From positions 184,395,741 to 184,459,740 of the forward strand of contig CM041465.1 in the NCBI GenBank assembly GCA_023213395.1: a DNA stretch of 64,000 nucleotides, read 5' to 3'. The position numbers and the translations under genes are program-made. Of this stretch, positions 11,026 through 23,021 are shown piece by piece. The notes under the pieces are model-generated. The model was not told where the DNA came from and searched no databases. It saw only the letters and a list, made by a program, of their open reading frames with translations. This stretch comes from Cycas panzhihuaensis. Its lineage: Eukaryota; Cycadophyta. Positions within the stretch are counted from its first letter, which is position 1. Each line of letters starts with the position of its first letter.

Positions 11026-12460
11026 GGACCAATGTATACTTGAGTATTTTTATCTTTCCGCTAGGGAATGCTTTCCTTGTATCATCTAAGGGAATGGAGG
11101 GAATGATGTTCTCTACCCTTTTTTTTTTTTGTTATATCATCTGTGATTTTGAAAGATATGCTATTTGGTTGGCATATGTTATTCTTCTTTGTGGCTTTTT
11201 TTGAATGTGTTCATGTGTTAGTGTTGCCTATAATGTGATATCTCGTATCAGGTAACCAATCTTATATGTAGAATGCATTTTGTGGAGTAATGAGCATAGA
11301 GATTGGTTGTCTATACATCTTGGTTATAGTTATATAAGGATGTCATATTATTGTATTTTAAAATGTGTTGAACTAGTATAGGGTGGTATAACTTACAACT
11401 TTTGAAATAAATATGTTGTAAATTTGACATATTGTCAAATTTACAATATATAGGATGTTAGGGTGCATCGGTAAGTACTACCTTTTGACGTAAACACCTC
11501 TAAGGGGGTTTACAGGATTGAACGGAATGAAAGGGTGACAAACCCCGACTATCTAAGAATCGATTCTCTCCTCAAGGATTAACATCTTAAAAAAAATTTG
11601 ATATATTGTAATGTATCATAATTATTAGATATATTAGAGATAAAAACTCGATCATGCATAGTGTTGAATACAAGGTTGGAAGAGAAAATGAGAAGTGCAA
11701 AAGAAACGAAAAGAAATGGAAAGTGGACCCTACCGTGTATTTTTAAACTTTGCAAACTTTTATGTACTTAATATATTATGTAGTAGATGCTAAAGAGATA
11801 TAACTCTTTACAATGTAACCATTTAATACATTTCAATATTTGTATGCCTCTTGTTGTAACTTATCATTTAAATGGTGACAACATTTAAATTTGGCCTAGC
11901 TTTTCCTCTCCTAATATTGAATGGTTATCGAGGCGTGGGAGCAAAGGGTGCTCTGAAAACAATTGTTATGACCTAGGATATTTAAATGAAACTTGTGGTT
12001 AATTTTCTTAGTATATTAGCAAGCGGTCACCTTGGGAGAAGGTGTTAAGCCCATTTTTAGTTGCCAATGTCATTATTTTTGAAAATTTGAAAGCACTTCG
12101 CAATTGTAGTTTTAAATATTTCTATGTTGAAAGTGGTCATATGTTCTATTAAGACATGCATAAGGAGTAGTTTGGGCAATTTTAAAAAGAATCTATGCGA
12201 CCAATTAAACTCTGGCTAATGTAGAAATCATTTTGATTTGTAATTCATGTAACCTTTATGAGAACTCAAGGGGGAGAGATTTTTTTACGAGTGATGGATT
12301 ATAACATGGTATAAGCATCTAGGTAAGATGGAAATTGGTTTGTACATTAGGTTTCACATCTAGATCCCCTTGTGATTTTTAACAAGCAAATAGTTGGTGG
12401 CAAAACACATTTTGTAGACCTTTATAAGAAAGCATGATTTTGTGCAAAACCATTGTCTTA
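11026..12460. other. Intergenic DNA, nothing recognised
   Basis: AT-rich, closed in all frames. I see no retroelement motifs, RNA genes or repeats beyond short homopolymer runs such as the poly-T near 11120. Confidence 0.5.
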
Positions 12461-12469
12461 TCAACGATT

Positions 12470-12865
12470 AACAAGCAAACAAGGCATATCAAGCAAGAGA
12501 AAACCAAAGAGAACAAGAAAAATAAATAATCCCTAACTATTCTTCATTGGGAGACAGACAACACATAAAACCTCCTAATAATAGGAGAGTTGTTGGGGGC
12601 CTTGTTGCAACTCTTGACCTCCCTAGGGTTCTTAAACTCAATGCATCCTAACTTGCTTGAAAGAAGGATCAAGCCTAGTCTTATACTTGAAATAAATGTA
12701 AAAAAGACTATGTTGCCCTAATTAAAAGATTGAGAGGACTAATCCAAAGGAGAGGTTAGAAGGAAACAGGATCGTGGGATTGACTCTCTCACGGATAAGT
12801 TGATGGAGACTTGTACTCGCCAGTAACAATCCACACTTATAATTGTGGAAGGTTTAGAATTTCTC
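12470..12865 (-). repeat. Segment homologous to 37380-37775, possible Gypsy-A terminal or UTR repeat
   Basis: This stretch aligns along its length in the same orientation with 37380-37775. Shared landmarks include AAGCAAA followed by AAGAGAA, the ATCCCTA(A/G)CTATTCT motif, GGAGGACTAAT and GATTGTGGAAGGT. The copies flank the minus-strand Gypsy-A on both sides, so they may be LTR or UTR parts of it. I could not find TG/CA ends or a polypurine tract to prove this. An independent repeat inserted twice is an alternative. Confidence 0.55.
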
Positions 12866-13800
12866 ATATCCATTTTTAATGGAGAGGTTAGGGGGAATGG
12901 TGTAGTTGATCATAGGGGAGGGATAGGAGGGAGCTATAAGGGAGGGAGGGGATGGACATAGGATCTAGTGTCAAGTTGACTTAGTTGAGGCCTAGAGTTA
13001 TCCTATGAGGGCATATATTTACTTTTGTTGCTTTTCACTTATCTCTTTTACTAAGTTATTGTTGATGTACATGTTTTTGGTGACTTATGCAGTATAGATG
13101 GAATTGACTCATCACTCGTTGTTGATATGTAGGTGATGAGGCGATGGACAAAACAAAGTATTAGCAAAATGAAATTAAGAGAGCTAGTAGGAGAGTGAGA
13201 ACCATCATTTACTTAATCACATAGAGAATCATCTTGCAAAGGAAGGAATGTTAACAAGTCTTTGATCTAAGTAACAAAGGTTCGTCTAAATGTGCGTAAA
13301 GTTGATTAACAGTGCAAGTTTGTTTGAAGTGGGGCTCAATTGAATGATGAGGAAGAACACGTAGGTGAAAAAGTTGCATCTTGCCCAACTGAGTTGGGGA
13401 AGAGAGGCTCTACTAGGGCTAGAACCAAAAGGAGGAAATGAAAAGAGACAACATGCTTATTTTTGTGCTTTTTGTAAATTTATGATTTTTAAAATTTAGA
13501 GGGATTACTACATATATGCAATTTATACTTGATTTTGGAGGATGGAAACTCTAAAAGGGAGAGTAGAAATGCATAGGGAAGAGTGAGATATCCCCAACTT
13601 GGAAGAGAGTAGCTAAAAATGATTTAAGTATCCCATCTCTAAGGATTTGGGATTAGTTGGTTTGTATAGTGATTAGGATCACCTAATAAAGCAATCAATG
13701 GCAATCCCTTGGGAATGTAAGTATGCATTGCATTACATCCCCTCTAAAGGGGAAGTTGAATGCAACCTAACAAACATGACTAAGAAGAGTTGTAGGAATA
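12866..13800. other. Purine-rich then ordinary intergenic sequence, no gene
   Basis: A strikingly purine-rich + strand run lies at 12885-12965 (GGGAGGGA-type). The remainder has no open frame of note. It sits between the Gypsy-A integrase end and the 12.5-kb repeat, so it is probably element 3' untranslated DNA. Confidence 0.35.
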
Positions 13801-13807
13801 CTTATCA

Positions 13808-14690
13808 TCATTTGGTTCGAAGGGTGGGTAGCCACTTATCAAATAAGTAGAAGAAACTACTTGATAAGTAACAAATCTCATGAGGCATGTTGGATTCTCC
13901 CTTGGCTATTTCTAGGTGTAGGAGATTTTTACGTAGTTTATCATGGGGGTATTCCAACTTGAGCACTTTCTTACCCACACGAAACTTCTTAGGCCTAAGA
14001 TGCTTGTCATGAGTGGCTTGGGCTTTATTTTTAGAAGCTAAGTTTTTTTTGATAAGCATCAAGGGTGAGTCTCATCAAACTTTTCAAGTTCTAATAGCTT
14101 AACTTGCATTAATCATTCTTTTTCAGTGAAATGTTTGAATGACACTTGAAGGGAGAGAATCTCCACCTCTAAGGGAAGAAGGACTTCAATGCCCTAGACT
14201 AAAGAAAATGGGGTCATTTCCATTGCATTTTATGTAAAAGTGCAATATGGCCATAAGGTAAGAAAAAGTTGGGTGTGCCAAATCCTTATGGGAATTGGCC
14301 ATTGTTTAAGGCAAAATCTCAGCCAGTGTTTTGTTAAAGGCTTCGATTTGGCCATTAGCTTGTGAGTAGAATGAGGATGATGTGTTATGCATGATATGGA
14401 ACTTGTTGCATAACTCATCAATGTAGGTGTTGTAGAATGAGATCCCATTGTCTATGATAATGACATTAGGGATTTCAAATCTACAAATAATGTATTATAA
14501 GATGAAAGTGGTGACCACTTTCTCAGTTGTAGTGCTTAATGAAACCGCCTCACTCCACCTTGTGAAATACTCGGTGAAAGTTAATATGAACTTATGACTG
14601 TCAGACGATGCAGTATATATTTATCCAATGAGGTCAAGGGCCCATTGGAAAAATGGCCACGGTGAGAGGACAACTCTCAGTGAAGTGGTT
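13808..14690 (-). pseudogene. Gypsy-A integrase (pseudogene)
   Basis: Read on the minus strand, a degenerate rve core contains the first Asp region near 14660 (LDLIG-like), the IDNG block near 14455 with the second Asp, and SFYSQANGQIEAFNK near 14350 with the catalytic Glu. The C-terminal part (13808-14062) carries KKFRVGKKVLKLEY, the usual GPY/F-region lead-in of Gypsy integrases. Several stops and frame changes make it non-functional. In life it would insert the cDNA into chromosomes. Confidence 0.7.
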
Positions 14691-15149
14691 AGTTGATGAA
14701 TTAAGGAGGAGTATGCTTGGCACCTCTCACATTTCTATACATGGATATATGCATCTTTAAACAACGTAGGTCACCATTTAAAGGATGTGCTAGGTAATGG
14801 ACTAGCCATTGAAGTAACCACCACATATGCCGTCATGGCATCTAGTTAGAGCAACTTGTGTTTAAGTAAGGCATCTCAATAAGAGTCCATTGAAGGAGCA
14901 CTTGTAAAGGACCTCGTTGAATAGTAAATACTAGTGCATGGCTATTTCAACTCTTTTCCTTTTCATGGAAGAGGCATCCAAAGGGTAGATTTGATCTTGT
15001 AGATAAGTTTGGATGTCATGAGACAAGTGTGTTTCATTTTTGTTTGGGACAACATCTATTTGGAAGATGTGTTTGCTTGTGAGCGCATCATTAATGATGT
15101 CATAGTCCATAATGGGAAGGGGTGTTGCAACAAGTTATCGAGCCACAAC

Positions 15150-15759
15150 CATGCCTTTCTTTGGCTTGCGATTAGCGATTCACAAGTCAAATTCTTGGAG
15201 TAGCAAGGCCCACTTGTTCATTTGCCCAGTAAAATTAGCTTTGATGAGTAAGAGGTGAATGGGATTTGATTACACAATGATATGTGTGGTGTTGTCAAGT
15301 AAAAATGTTACAATTTCTTAGTTACAAAGACTAAGACTAAACATTCATTTTCAAATGGTAATTAATTTGTTTTCATAGTCACTAAGGTGCGACTAACGAA
15401 GTAAACAATTCACTCTCATCCAAAGTCATCTTCTTGCATGATCATACCCCTAAGGATTCCTCGATGGAAGATATATACAAGATGAAAGTTTTATCAAGAT
15501 GACCAAAGAGAGTGTGGGAGTAAAAACTAATGGTTGCTTGAGTTTATCAAATGATTCTTGGGCAATTGGGGTCCACTCAAGAGAAGCTCCCTCTTTAAAG
15601 AGATTTGTAAGGGGCTTTGCATTTAGAATGAAGTTGGCAATGAACCTTTGAAGGAACCCAAGCCTCCTAAGAAACAACTTTGATTTATTTCTTATTATTC
15701 GGTGGGGGCATTTCAACTATTGTCTTGGCTTTGTCAAGGTTTGCCTGAATGCTGTTTCT
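15150..15759 (-). pseudogene. Gypsy-A RT C-terminus and RNase H (pseudogene)
   Basis: The minus strand gives RRLGFLQRFIANF, KPLTNLFKEGASLEWTP and QESFDKLKQ (15530-15690), the thumb/connection that follows Gypsy RT. RNase H remnants include KANFTGQMNKWALLLQEFDL-like sequence near 15200-15240. The upstream RT half lies at 19348-20160, beyond Copia-A. Frameshifts and stops are frequent. Confidence 0.75.
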
Positions 15760-16092
15760 TGCAATTAACAATAATGTGCACTTCTTTGAGTATTTTACTA
15801 TGTGCACTTTATGATAAAGAGTCAATTAATGAGAGGATTAGTTACTCTCATGTAACCTCCTTAACTCCTCAATTCTCTCCTTAAATCAAAGAGTAAATTA
15901 TTGTTTCATGAATGTTTTTTTAAAACCAAGAGTTTGAAGATGGCTGCATTGGAGTTTTTGGAGCATATATGAACATGTGTTGTAGGCAAAATAATACAAA
16001 CAATTCTTTATTGATTTTATTACTACAATTTTCACTGTCTCTTGCTCCCTTTTTTTAGTTTTAATGTAGTCCAATTTCTTGTTTTTTTGCCA
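15760..16092 (+). repeat. Copia-A 5' LTR
   Basis: About 333 bp, ending in CA just before the PBS. It aligns with 18994-19347 through landmarks such as TTTATGATAAAGAGTCAA, AATCAA(A/G)GAGTAAATTATTG and AATTCTTTATT(G/A)ATTTTATT. The left edge is approximate because the TG start is degenerate, and a segment of about 13 bp seen in the 3' LTR is missing. Confidence 0.8.
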
Positions 16093-16104
16093 TGGTATTA
16101 GAGT
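16093..16104 (+). other. Copia-A primer-binding site
   Basis: TGGTATTAGAGT directly follows the 5' LTR. It differs from the canonical TGGTATCAGAGC complement of the initiator tRNA-Met by C-to-T changes. Confidence 0.8.
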
Positions 16105-17127
16105 CTGCGGTTTATTTTGTGAAAATTTTCACAATTTCTTGTCATAAATAAGATGTTTGAGGCATTATTGTTGCAGTTTACTGCTTCTTTGTGAGTTTTT
16201 GTAGATTATATGCAAACCCACAAGGGTTTTCGGATGGAAAATGAAATGTTTTTGATGGTTGAGTGACTTTGAGACAAGTGGGCTCTCAAAACTTAGTGAT
16301 TTTGTAGTTTTTGATGTTGAATTGTTTCTAATTCGTTGAGATCAACTTTATAGCAATTATTGCTTTAAAAACAAGATTTTTTGCCATCATTTTGACTCTG
16401 GAAGCTTAAGAAGTTGGGAGGGTTTTAAAATTACGTTTCAACTTATTTTTTCTTTGTAATCATTTTTTCTCGTGTTTGAGGTTGCAATTGTGTAGATCAT
16501 GCTCGAGAACCTTAAAATCAATTTCCTATTGGTTGATTTTCGTCTTCATTTATCTCTGGTGTGAAAATTGACCTCCACAGTTACGTGCGTAAAAATATTG
16601 ACAGCTACGAATTTTTATTTTGTATGCAATTGATTTTTTTAATAATTTAAAGTTTCAAATTTTAGTGTAGCGAAATTAAATTGATTTATGTAATGTTTAA
16701 GGTTCGCAGCTTTGTGTTTTTGCCCACACGGTCCCATTGTGAAGGGGACTTTAATGTCTGAAAGGTTCTAATTGCCTTATCTTTTCTGTTATATCTTCAT
16801 TTTAAAAAATTCAAGTTGTTGTAATCATATTTTGAGTTGCATTTTCATAATTTGAGATTGGATTTGTAAATGGACCTTGTGACCTCGAAGTATTCATATA
16901 AATTCACCTTTGCGGTCACGATTTTATTGTAGTTTTTGTTATTATGTTGAGTGTAAACGTAGTTGGTTACATTCTACCAGAGTCATAAAAACTAAATGAC
17001 AAAAAATATGTAATATAGAAGTTAAAAAATTTCAATATCTTAGCTTTAAAAAGATTAATAAAAATTGTTGAAGGCAAGGAACCTAAGCCGACGCCCTCTC
17101 AAGCTCAAACGATTGTTAAAACGTTTG
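16105..17127. other. Copia-A untranslated leader, no gene
   Basis: About 1 kb between the PBS and the first recognisable gag sequence. It is T-rich with no open frame, long for a Copia leader. Confidence 0.5.
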
Positions 17128-17960
17128 TTGGAGCAACCTTTGTGACTTCAATGGTAACAATTAAAGATATGGAAGATTGGGAGGATAAAGATTAAGAAGC
17201 ATTTATGATTATTGGTTTGTCTATTGCAGATGAACTAATTGCACACATGCAAGGCAAGTCACCATCAACTATGGAAAACACTAAAAGATCTGTATGAAAC
17301 AAACAACCAAATTAGAGTTTTGTACGTAAGGAATCAATTGTATGCATGTGAAATGACAACTGATGACTTTGTATTCATCTATTCGCGAAGATTTAAGGAG
17401 ATTGGAGATCAACTAATTACCATTGGTGAGAGAGTTAAGGAGAGAGAAACTTGCGAGTATAACTTTGAATAGCCTCCATGAAGGCTATCGCATTTTTGTT
17501 ACTACCCTATGCCTGATGGAGAGATAACAACCTTTAACATTCAAAGAGTTCATTGGATTTTTTACATGAAGAATATTGTATGGGTGGATATATTAGTAAT
17601 AATAGTGCAATGGTGTTGTCTTCTAAGTTTAAGAGGAAACTACAAGTGAATGCTCCTAAACAAGTTTTATCTCCTAGCACTAGCGAATCCAAAGGGAAGA
17701 AGGATATCACGTGCACCTATTATAAAACACTGGTCACCTAGAAAAGAATTGTTGGAGAAAAAAGACAGATAAAAAGAGGAAAGTAGTTGGTAAGGCCACG
17801 ATCTTGTCTGTTAATGAAAAGGTCTGTGTTCTGTACTGTTTTTGGTGCTTTGGGTACTTGGTATGTTGATTCAGGAGCCTCTAACCATGAGGAATGATTT
17901 GAACTCAAGGAAGATAACAGTTTGATCATTGATTTAGGTGATGACAATTAACATAGTGCA
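17128..17960 (+). pseudogene. Copia-A gag and protease start (pseudogene)
   Basis: The gag (UBN2-type) is visible as HQLWKTLKDLYETNN and FIYSRRFKEIGDQL (17239-17472). A degenerate CCHC zinc knuckle follows near 17712-17755, shifted by one base. The aspartic protease active site reads TWYVDSGASNH near 17857. The frame changes at least twice. Sequence then jumps to the end of RT, so the rest of protease, the integrase and most of RT are deleted, with a junction near 17960-18010. Confidence 0.75.
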
Positions 17961-17999
17961 GTAGATAAAGATACAATTGTTCTTAGGCAATTTGGTAAT

Positions 18000-18965
18000 A
18001 AGATCAAATATGAGGATGATGAGACATTTAAAGTAGTCCTCTATGTTAATGATCTCATTTTCACCTATCGTAGTACTTTTCATATAGAATCTCTTAAAAA
18101 TGACTTTTTCAAAGTCTTTTAGATAATTAATCTTGGTATTCTGCATTACTACTTTGGATTGGAGTTTTGGTAGAATAATGATAGCAGTTTTGTTTCACAA
18201 TCCATGTATGCACATAGTTTGTTGAAATGTTTTCATATGGAGGATTGTAAGCCAATGGCTATTCCCATGGAAGCTAGTGTCAAGTTGATACAAGAAGGAG
18301 ATATTATGATTGTTGATGAGGCTTTATATAGACAGTTAGTAAGTAGTCTTATTTACCTCACTAATACGAGGTTTGTTATCAATTATGCTATTGATGTTAT
18401 AGCTTGTTTTATGAATGCTTCATCCATTTCTCATTGGAAGGCAACAAAGCGCATACTGAAGTATGTTAAGGGCACTATTAGATTTAGACTTTTTTTCTTA
18501 AGAGATGATGAGTTCGCATGGCTATATTGACTCAGATTGGGCTAGAGATGTTGATGATCAGAGACTAATAATAAGATTTTTGTTTACATCTGGTTTTGGT
18601 TTGATTTCTTGGTGTAGTAAGAAACATGCCACCATCTCATTGTTTTTTACAAAAGCAGAGTATAAAGCTACGATTATAGCTACATGTGAAAGGTTAAGGA
18701 GGTTATTTGGATATTTTGATCTTTTTTAGAACGAGTTTACGTTATTTTATGATAATCAAAGTGTAATTCAGTTATTGAAGAATCTAGTCTTTCATATTAG
18801 GACAAAGCATGTGGAAGTACAATATCACTTTCATTCGAGAAGAGGTGTAGGGTAAGGTAGTTAGGGTAGTGCATTGCCTAATAGAGGACCAACTTGTTGA
18901 TATTCTCACTAAGGCTTTGAGTTGTGAGAAATTTAAGAGGCTCAAGAAGCTCTTACTTGTAAGAA
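18000..18965 (+). pseudogene. Copia-A RT C-terminus and RNase H (pseudogene)
   Basis: The RT palm end reads VVLYVNDLIF, where the family YVDD has become YVND, so the catalytic pair is damaged. Then come GILHYYFGLEF, LYRQLVSSLIYLTNTR, HWKATKRILKYVKGT, a RNase H ISWCSKKHATISL segment (about 18600) and a terminal DQLVDILTKALS motif (18890-18930). Stops and a frameshift near 18505 break it. Confidence 0.8.
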
Positions 18966-18993
18966 ATAATGAATTATATATTATAAAGGGGAG

Positions 18994-19347
18994 TTAAAAA
19001 TAATATGCACTTCATTGTGTATTTCATTATGTATATTTTATAATGTTAATTATGTGCATTTTATGATAAAGAGTCAACTAATGAGAGAATTAATTGTTTT
19101 CACATAAGTTTCTCAACTCCTTGATTCACTTCTTAAATCAAGGAGTAAATTATTGTCTCATGAATGTTTTTTACAAATCAAGAGTGTGAAGTTGGCTGTA
19201 TTAAAGTTTTGGGAGCCAAATAAAAGCATGTGCTGTAGGTGCATTAATACAAATAATTCTTTATTAATTTTATTTTTGCAATTTTTATATTTTCTCTTGC
19301 TTCATTTTCTTAGTTTCAATGCAGTCCCATTTCTTGCTTTTCTGACG
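18994..19347 (+). repeat. Copia-A 3' LTR
   Basis: Follows the polypurine tract AAAGGGGAG at 18985-18993 and aligns with the 5' LTR. It ends TCTGACG, where CA is expected. Confidence 0.8.
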
Positions 19348-20160
19348 GAAATAATATTCTCAAGCATGTTATTCAAGGTAACTGTAAACTCTCATTTATT
19401 AGAGTTAAGGTATAATTCAAAGACAGTTCTTAGATCACAGATGTGATCTTTCTAGTATTGTGACATCGCCAACATATTGCTAAGGTAAACTATGACAATG
19501 ACTCCTCATAATTCATGGAATATAAATATGATAGCTTGTTAGCAGGTTGCCCCAACATTTTAAAGACCAACGGGCATGACCTTATAAGCAAACATACGCC
19601 ATGGCATAGTGAACACTATTTTGTGATGATTCTCAGGTGAGATGAGAATTTGATTATATTATGAGAAATCATCCATGAGAGACATCACTTTAAACCTCAC
19701 AGTTTAATTCCAAATTTGGTCAAGGAAGGGTAATGGAAAATTATCCTTCAGACACAAATTGATAAGGTAATGAAAAACAATACAAATATAAATGGAATCA
19801 TTTCTTTTTGTAATAGAAACAATGCTTAATACTAATTGAGAATAATCTATTGTCTCGATAAAATCAACTTTCAATAGCTTCTCAACTACTTGCTTGATCA
19901 TTGTAAAAAGATGACAGTGAATGGGCCTCTTCTTTTGTTACTTGGTTTGGCCTCGAGAATGGTGGTAATGCTGTGGACTCTATGGTGTCAAGGCGTAAAC
20001 CCTTTATGTCACTATAGTCCCATGCAAATATTGTAAATAACTCTTTGAAGAGTTCTCTAACTTGTTGGACTTCAAAAGGTGAGCAATCAATTCTTACTTT
20101 GATTATTCTTAGTTTGTTATCAAGTTTGACATCAATAGTCATAGTCTCCCCAACTAACAT
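19348..20160 (-). pseudogene. Gypsy-A reverse transcriptase N-terminal half (pseudogene)
   Basis: On the minus strand: VRELFKELFTIFAWDYSDIKG (about 20000-20070), KLLKVDFIETIDYSQLVLSIV and KDNFPLPFLDQIW (19704-19880), then a degenerate VMPVGL segment near 19570. The catalytic YVDD box near 19480 has decayed to YLSN. It continues across Copia-A at 15759. Confidence 0.8.
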
Positions 20161-21049
20161 TGTGTTGACTTCCTCGAAGTGAGGGGGTGTAGATTCTAGT
20201 AGGGGAGGAGTGCAAGACTCTTGAATTGGAGTTGCTAAAGGTGAGTTAGGTTGAATATGTTTGGTAAAGCCAAGTTTATGATAATTAGAAGGGAGGTTGG
20301 AAGAGGCTCATGCCAAATGTTCTAAAACGGCCTCATTGTTTTCAAAGTGATTGAGGCTAAGAATGGCTCTTCAAACAGGGCTTTGTTGACAAGGAAGATT
20401 ATGAAGAGGCAAGTCAAGTGTGAATGGCTCTTATGATGAGGCACTAGGAGTGTAAGGAAGGATATCGACAAGAATTGACGCATTAGGTGTTAAGACCCAC
20501 CTATGTGGGAAGGTCACAATTGAGTTGGGCAAGAAGATTAAATTGTGGGTTAAGAATAGGTTAATGAGCTAGATCATAAGAGAGATGAATGAGAGGGAGG
20601 AAATCCTCATTATTGTAAGGCGAGCCTTTAATTGAGTGGCTTCAAAGGAGGATTACCTTGTGGGGAAATCATGGTGATTATGTTGACCTCTTTCGCCTCC
20701 TCTTCACCTCCTTTCGAAAGTAGTTTGGTGGTGAAGTAGTGCTCGAACACTAGTGAGTCAAATGGAGAAGAAGACCGTCCTTCCTCAAATACTGTATCAA
20801 TGAGGGGGATATATTGTCTGATAGGGTTGCTCTCAATGCTTGATGAACTTGAGCTTGCTATCGTGTATAAACTTGAGCTTAGCTAAAAAGTGAAGAGTAA
20901 AAGGTTGACACTTGATTGATCCGTGATTGTCCTAACCACAGATTGGATTCTAGGTTTAGGTTAAGGGTGGTGACTTTCATCTTAAATATTTTCTCTTCAA
21001 GCATGACTTGGTCGATCAAGGTCTTTCGATTTTTGTGATAGCCTTGATA
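20161..21049 (-). other. Gypsy-A spacer between protease and RT
   Basis: Minus-strand sequence with no clear domain, heavily stopped. Its place between the protease (21.1 kb) and RT (20.1 kb) fits the variable linker of Gypsy polyproteins. Confidence 0.45.
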
Positions 21050-21350
21050 TATCTAATCAACATGCTTACATGTTGATGCACCGCGAGGTCTTTTAGGAGT
21101 CAGAGAGATATAACATTAACTAAGGACCCTTCATCAATAATGCATCATTTGATGTTGATATCCTTTTTAAGGATTTCAATGTAAAACATGACGAGCTTAT
21201 CATGACTGCTCTCTTCTTCACTAATTAACGTGGAGTGATAAAAGAGTAGGGTTCGTTTGATGGGGGAACTAGGCCTAGCCACCCCAAGAGTATTAAGTAA
21301 GAGTTGTCTTTGGCCAAGGCAACTCTTAGGGAGATCCATGATATAAATTC
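21050..21350 (-). pseudogene. Gypsy-A aspartic protease (pseudogene)
   Basis: The minus-strand frame 21145-21339 leads into a CCIIDEGSLVNVISL motif at about 21100-21145, the retropepsin active-site loop in the D-x-G-S-x-N-V form common in plant Gypsy elements; the usual DGG is DEG here. Protease would mature the polyprotein. Confidence 0.65.
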
Positions 21351-22631
21351 CTATTGGAACAATATTCAGCTCCTTAATGAGTGAGAGGGTGCCCTCCTTT
21401 ATGTACTAAGGGATAGACCTAATATAGATAAGCCTAGTGGGTAATTATGGAAGTGGGTCTAACTACTTGCCCTTAGGGGGCGACCTTGGTGACCATCTTT
21501 GAGCTCCCTGCCTTTAATAGGTGGTTTGTTGTGCATATTTGTATTATTAGTTACACATTTTAGTAATGGAGATCCCTTGTTTTGGCCTCAAATTAGAGTT
21601 TTCAATGTCAAGGTCATCTTGAACTTTAGATTTGCTTTTGTCTTTAGGGCTCTTCTTGTTGTGGTTAAGTAGTGGCTCTTTATGAATTAATTGATCTTCA
21701 TTTGGCCTAGAGGTAGGATTCTTATTGTCTTGACCATGTTGAGCAAGTGCTTTAATATGTGTTAATCCTTACGATTATGTGTGTTGATCTAATAATAGGA
21801 ACACCAAAGCGTCTTCGTGGGAAGTGGATTACTAAAATCTTGTCCTTTCTTTTGCTCAACATAGTGGGTGACCTTGCTTTCCTTTTTAGGTTTAGAGGAA
21901 GGAGAAGGGTCATTGCATTACTTGATGTTAATTAACCTCTCAAAAGCTCAGACGTTAGAAATGAGATGATCATAAGTACGATCGCTTTGAGAATATTTTG
22001 ACTTTAGCACGGAGTTATATTTATCCTTGGAAACAAGGGCTTTAGCCAATTTCTTGTTTTGTCTTAAATCTTGAATGCTTAAAGGGCCAAACGCTTTTTG
22101 ATGGCTTTTTCATAGGATAAAGGTCTTAACTTGAGAATCTTAAGATGCACTTGGCATCTCAAGGCATTAGTAAACACATTGAAACACAAGTCATTATCTA
22201 AGGGGGCTTAGCAAGCATGGACCAAGTTCAAAAAATGACATACAAAGTCACGGGATGACTCATCACTCTCCATGCTTAACAAAACGTAGGGCCTTAGTGC
22301 CTATTTCAAATGGTCGCGTGACATCAAAATAATCAATGAAAGTATTGACTAATTACTAAAAAGTAAAGATGGGAGTCGATTTAAGTTGGTAGAACCATTT
22401 TATGGTGTTGCCTTAAAGTGTCTTAGGGAATAACCTCATCATAATATAATTATATGGGAGGTAGTCAACATATGTTGATGCAAAAGCTTGGACATGCTTA
22501 GTTGGGTCTTAGGTAGATTCCCTAAATTCAAGTAATTCTGGGAGGAAAGGAGGTAAGGGGGATAGAAAAACATCTTGCAAAAATGTGTCTTATAACCAAC
22601 GTATGAGCTCCTATCTCTTAGCTAGGGGGCC
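21351..22631 (-). pseudogene. Gypsy-A gag, central part (pseudogene)
   Basis: Minus-strand translation gives PLPPFLPEL and a DPTKHVQAFASTYVDYLPYN segment (about 22430-22570), then IKWFYQLK and a LVNTFIDYF-like stretch. These fit the Retrotrans_gag fold (L.G.A..WF and F...F motifs). The nucleocapsid part toward 21750 is too decayed to count Cys/His residues. The N-terminus is separated by LARD-X. Confidence 0.55.
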
Positions 22632-22636
22632 GTTTG

Positions 22637-23021
22637 TGAAAGAAACATAGGCAAACAAAACATACTCTGATACCACTCGTAAGAAACTAAATGCCCATAC
22701 ATAGGTTCATGATTTAATAAGACTATGAAATAAAGACATACATGTGAACAATAAATAAAATAACATGCATAAACACATAACATAATATATTTATGGGAAA
22801 TGACTACTTCCAATTGTATTACGCCAAATCAAACACACACACACATACACATATAGTATATATTACCACCTAGTTGTTCAATTATATTCTAGGAGTTAGT
22901 CAATCAATGACTAATTACAATGAAAAATTGTGCATACTACTACTCTCTAATGCACATTAAAGGGATAACTATATTATTTTACATCAAATAAATATTCACA
23001 TGGATTAACATTACGTAACAT
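22637..23021 (-). repeat. LARD-X 3' LTR
   Basis: About 385 bp and homologous throughout to 25018-25393, sharing CATACTC(T/C)GATACCACT, TAAATGCCCATACATAG, TGGGAAATGAC and TGCACATTAAAGGGATAAC. It includes an extra CA-repeat near 22832-22852. Inside it, close to the element-sense LTR end, lies a PBS-like TGGTATCAGAGTATG on the minus strand. Confidence 0.85.

Larger units (their letters stand above)
15760..19347 (+). mobile_element. Copia-A: deleted Ty1/Copia element inserted in the Gypsy-A RT
   Basis: Two related LTRs (about 15760-16092 and 18994-19347) flank a + strand gag-to-RNase H body with a large internal deletion. The 5' LTR is followed at once by TGGTATTAGAGTC, a mutated tRNA-iMet PBS, and the 3' LTR is preceded by AAAGGGGAG. 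Gypsy-A RT sequence resumes on both sides. No clean target duplication could be identified; the 3' LTR ends in CG rather than CA. Confidence 0.85.
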
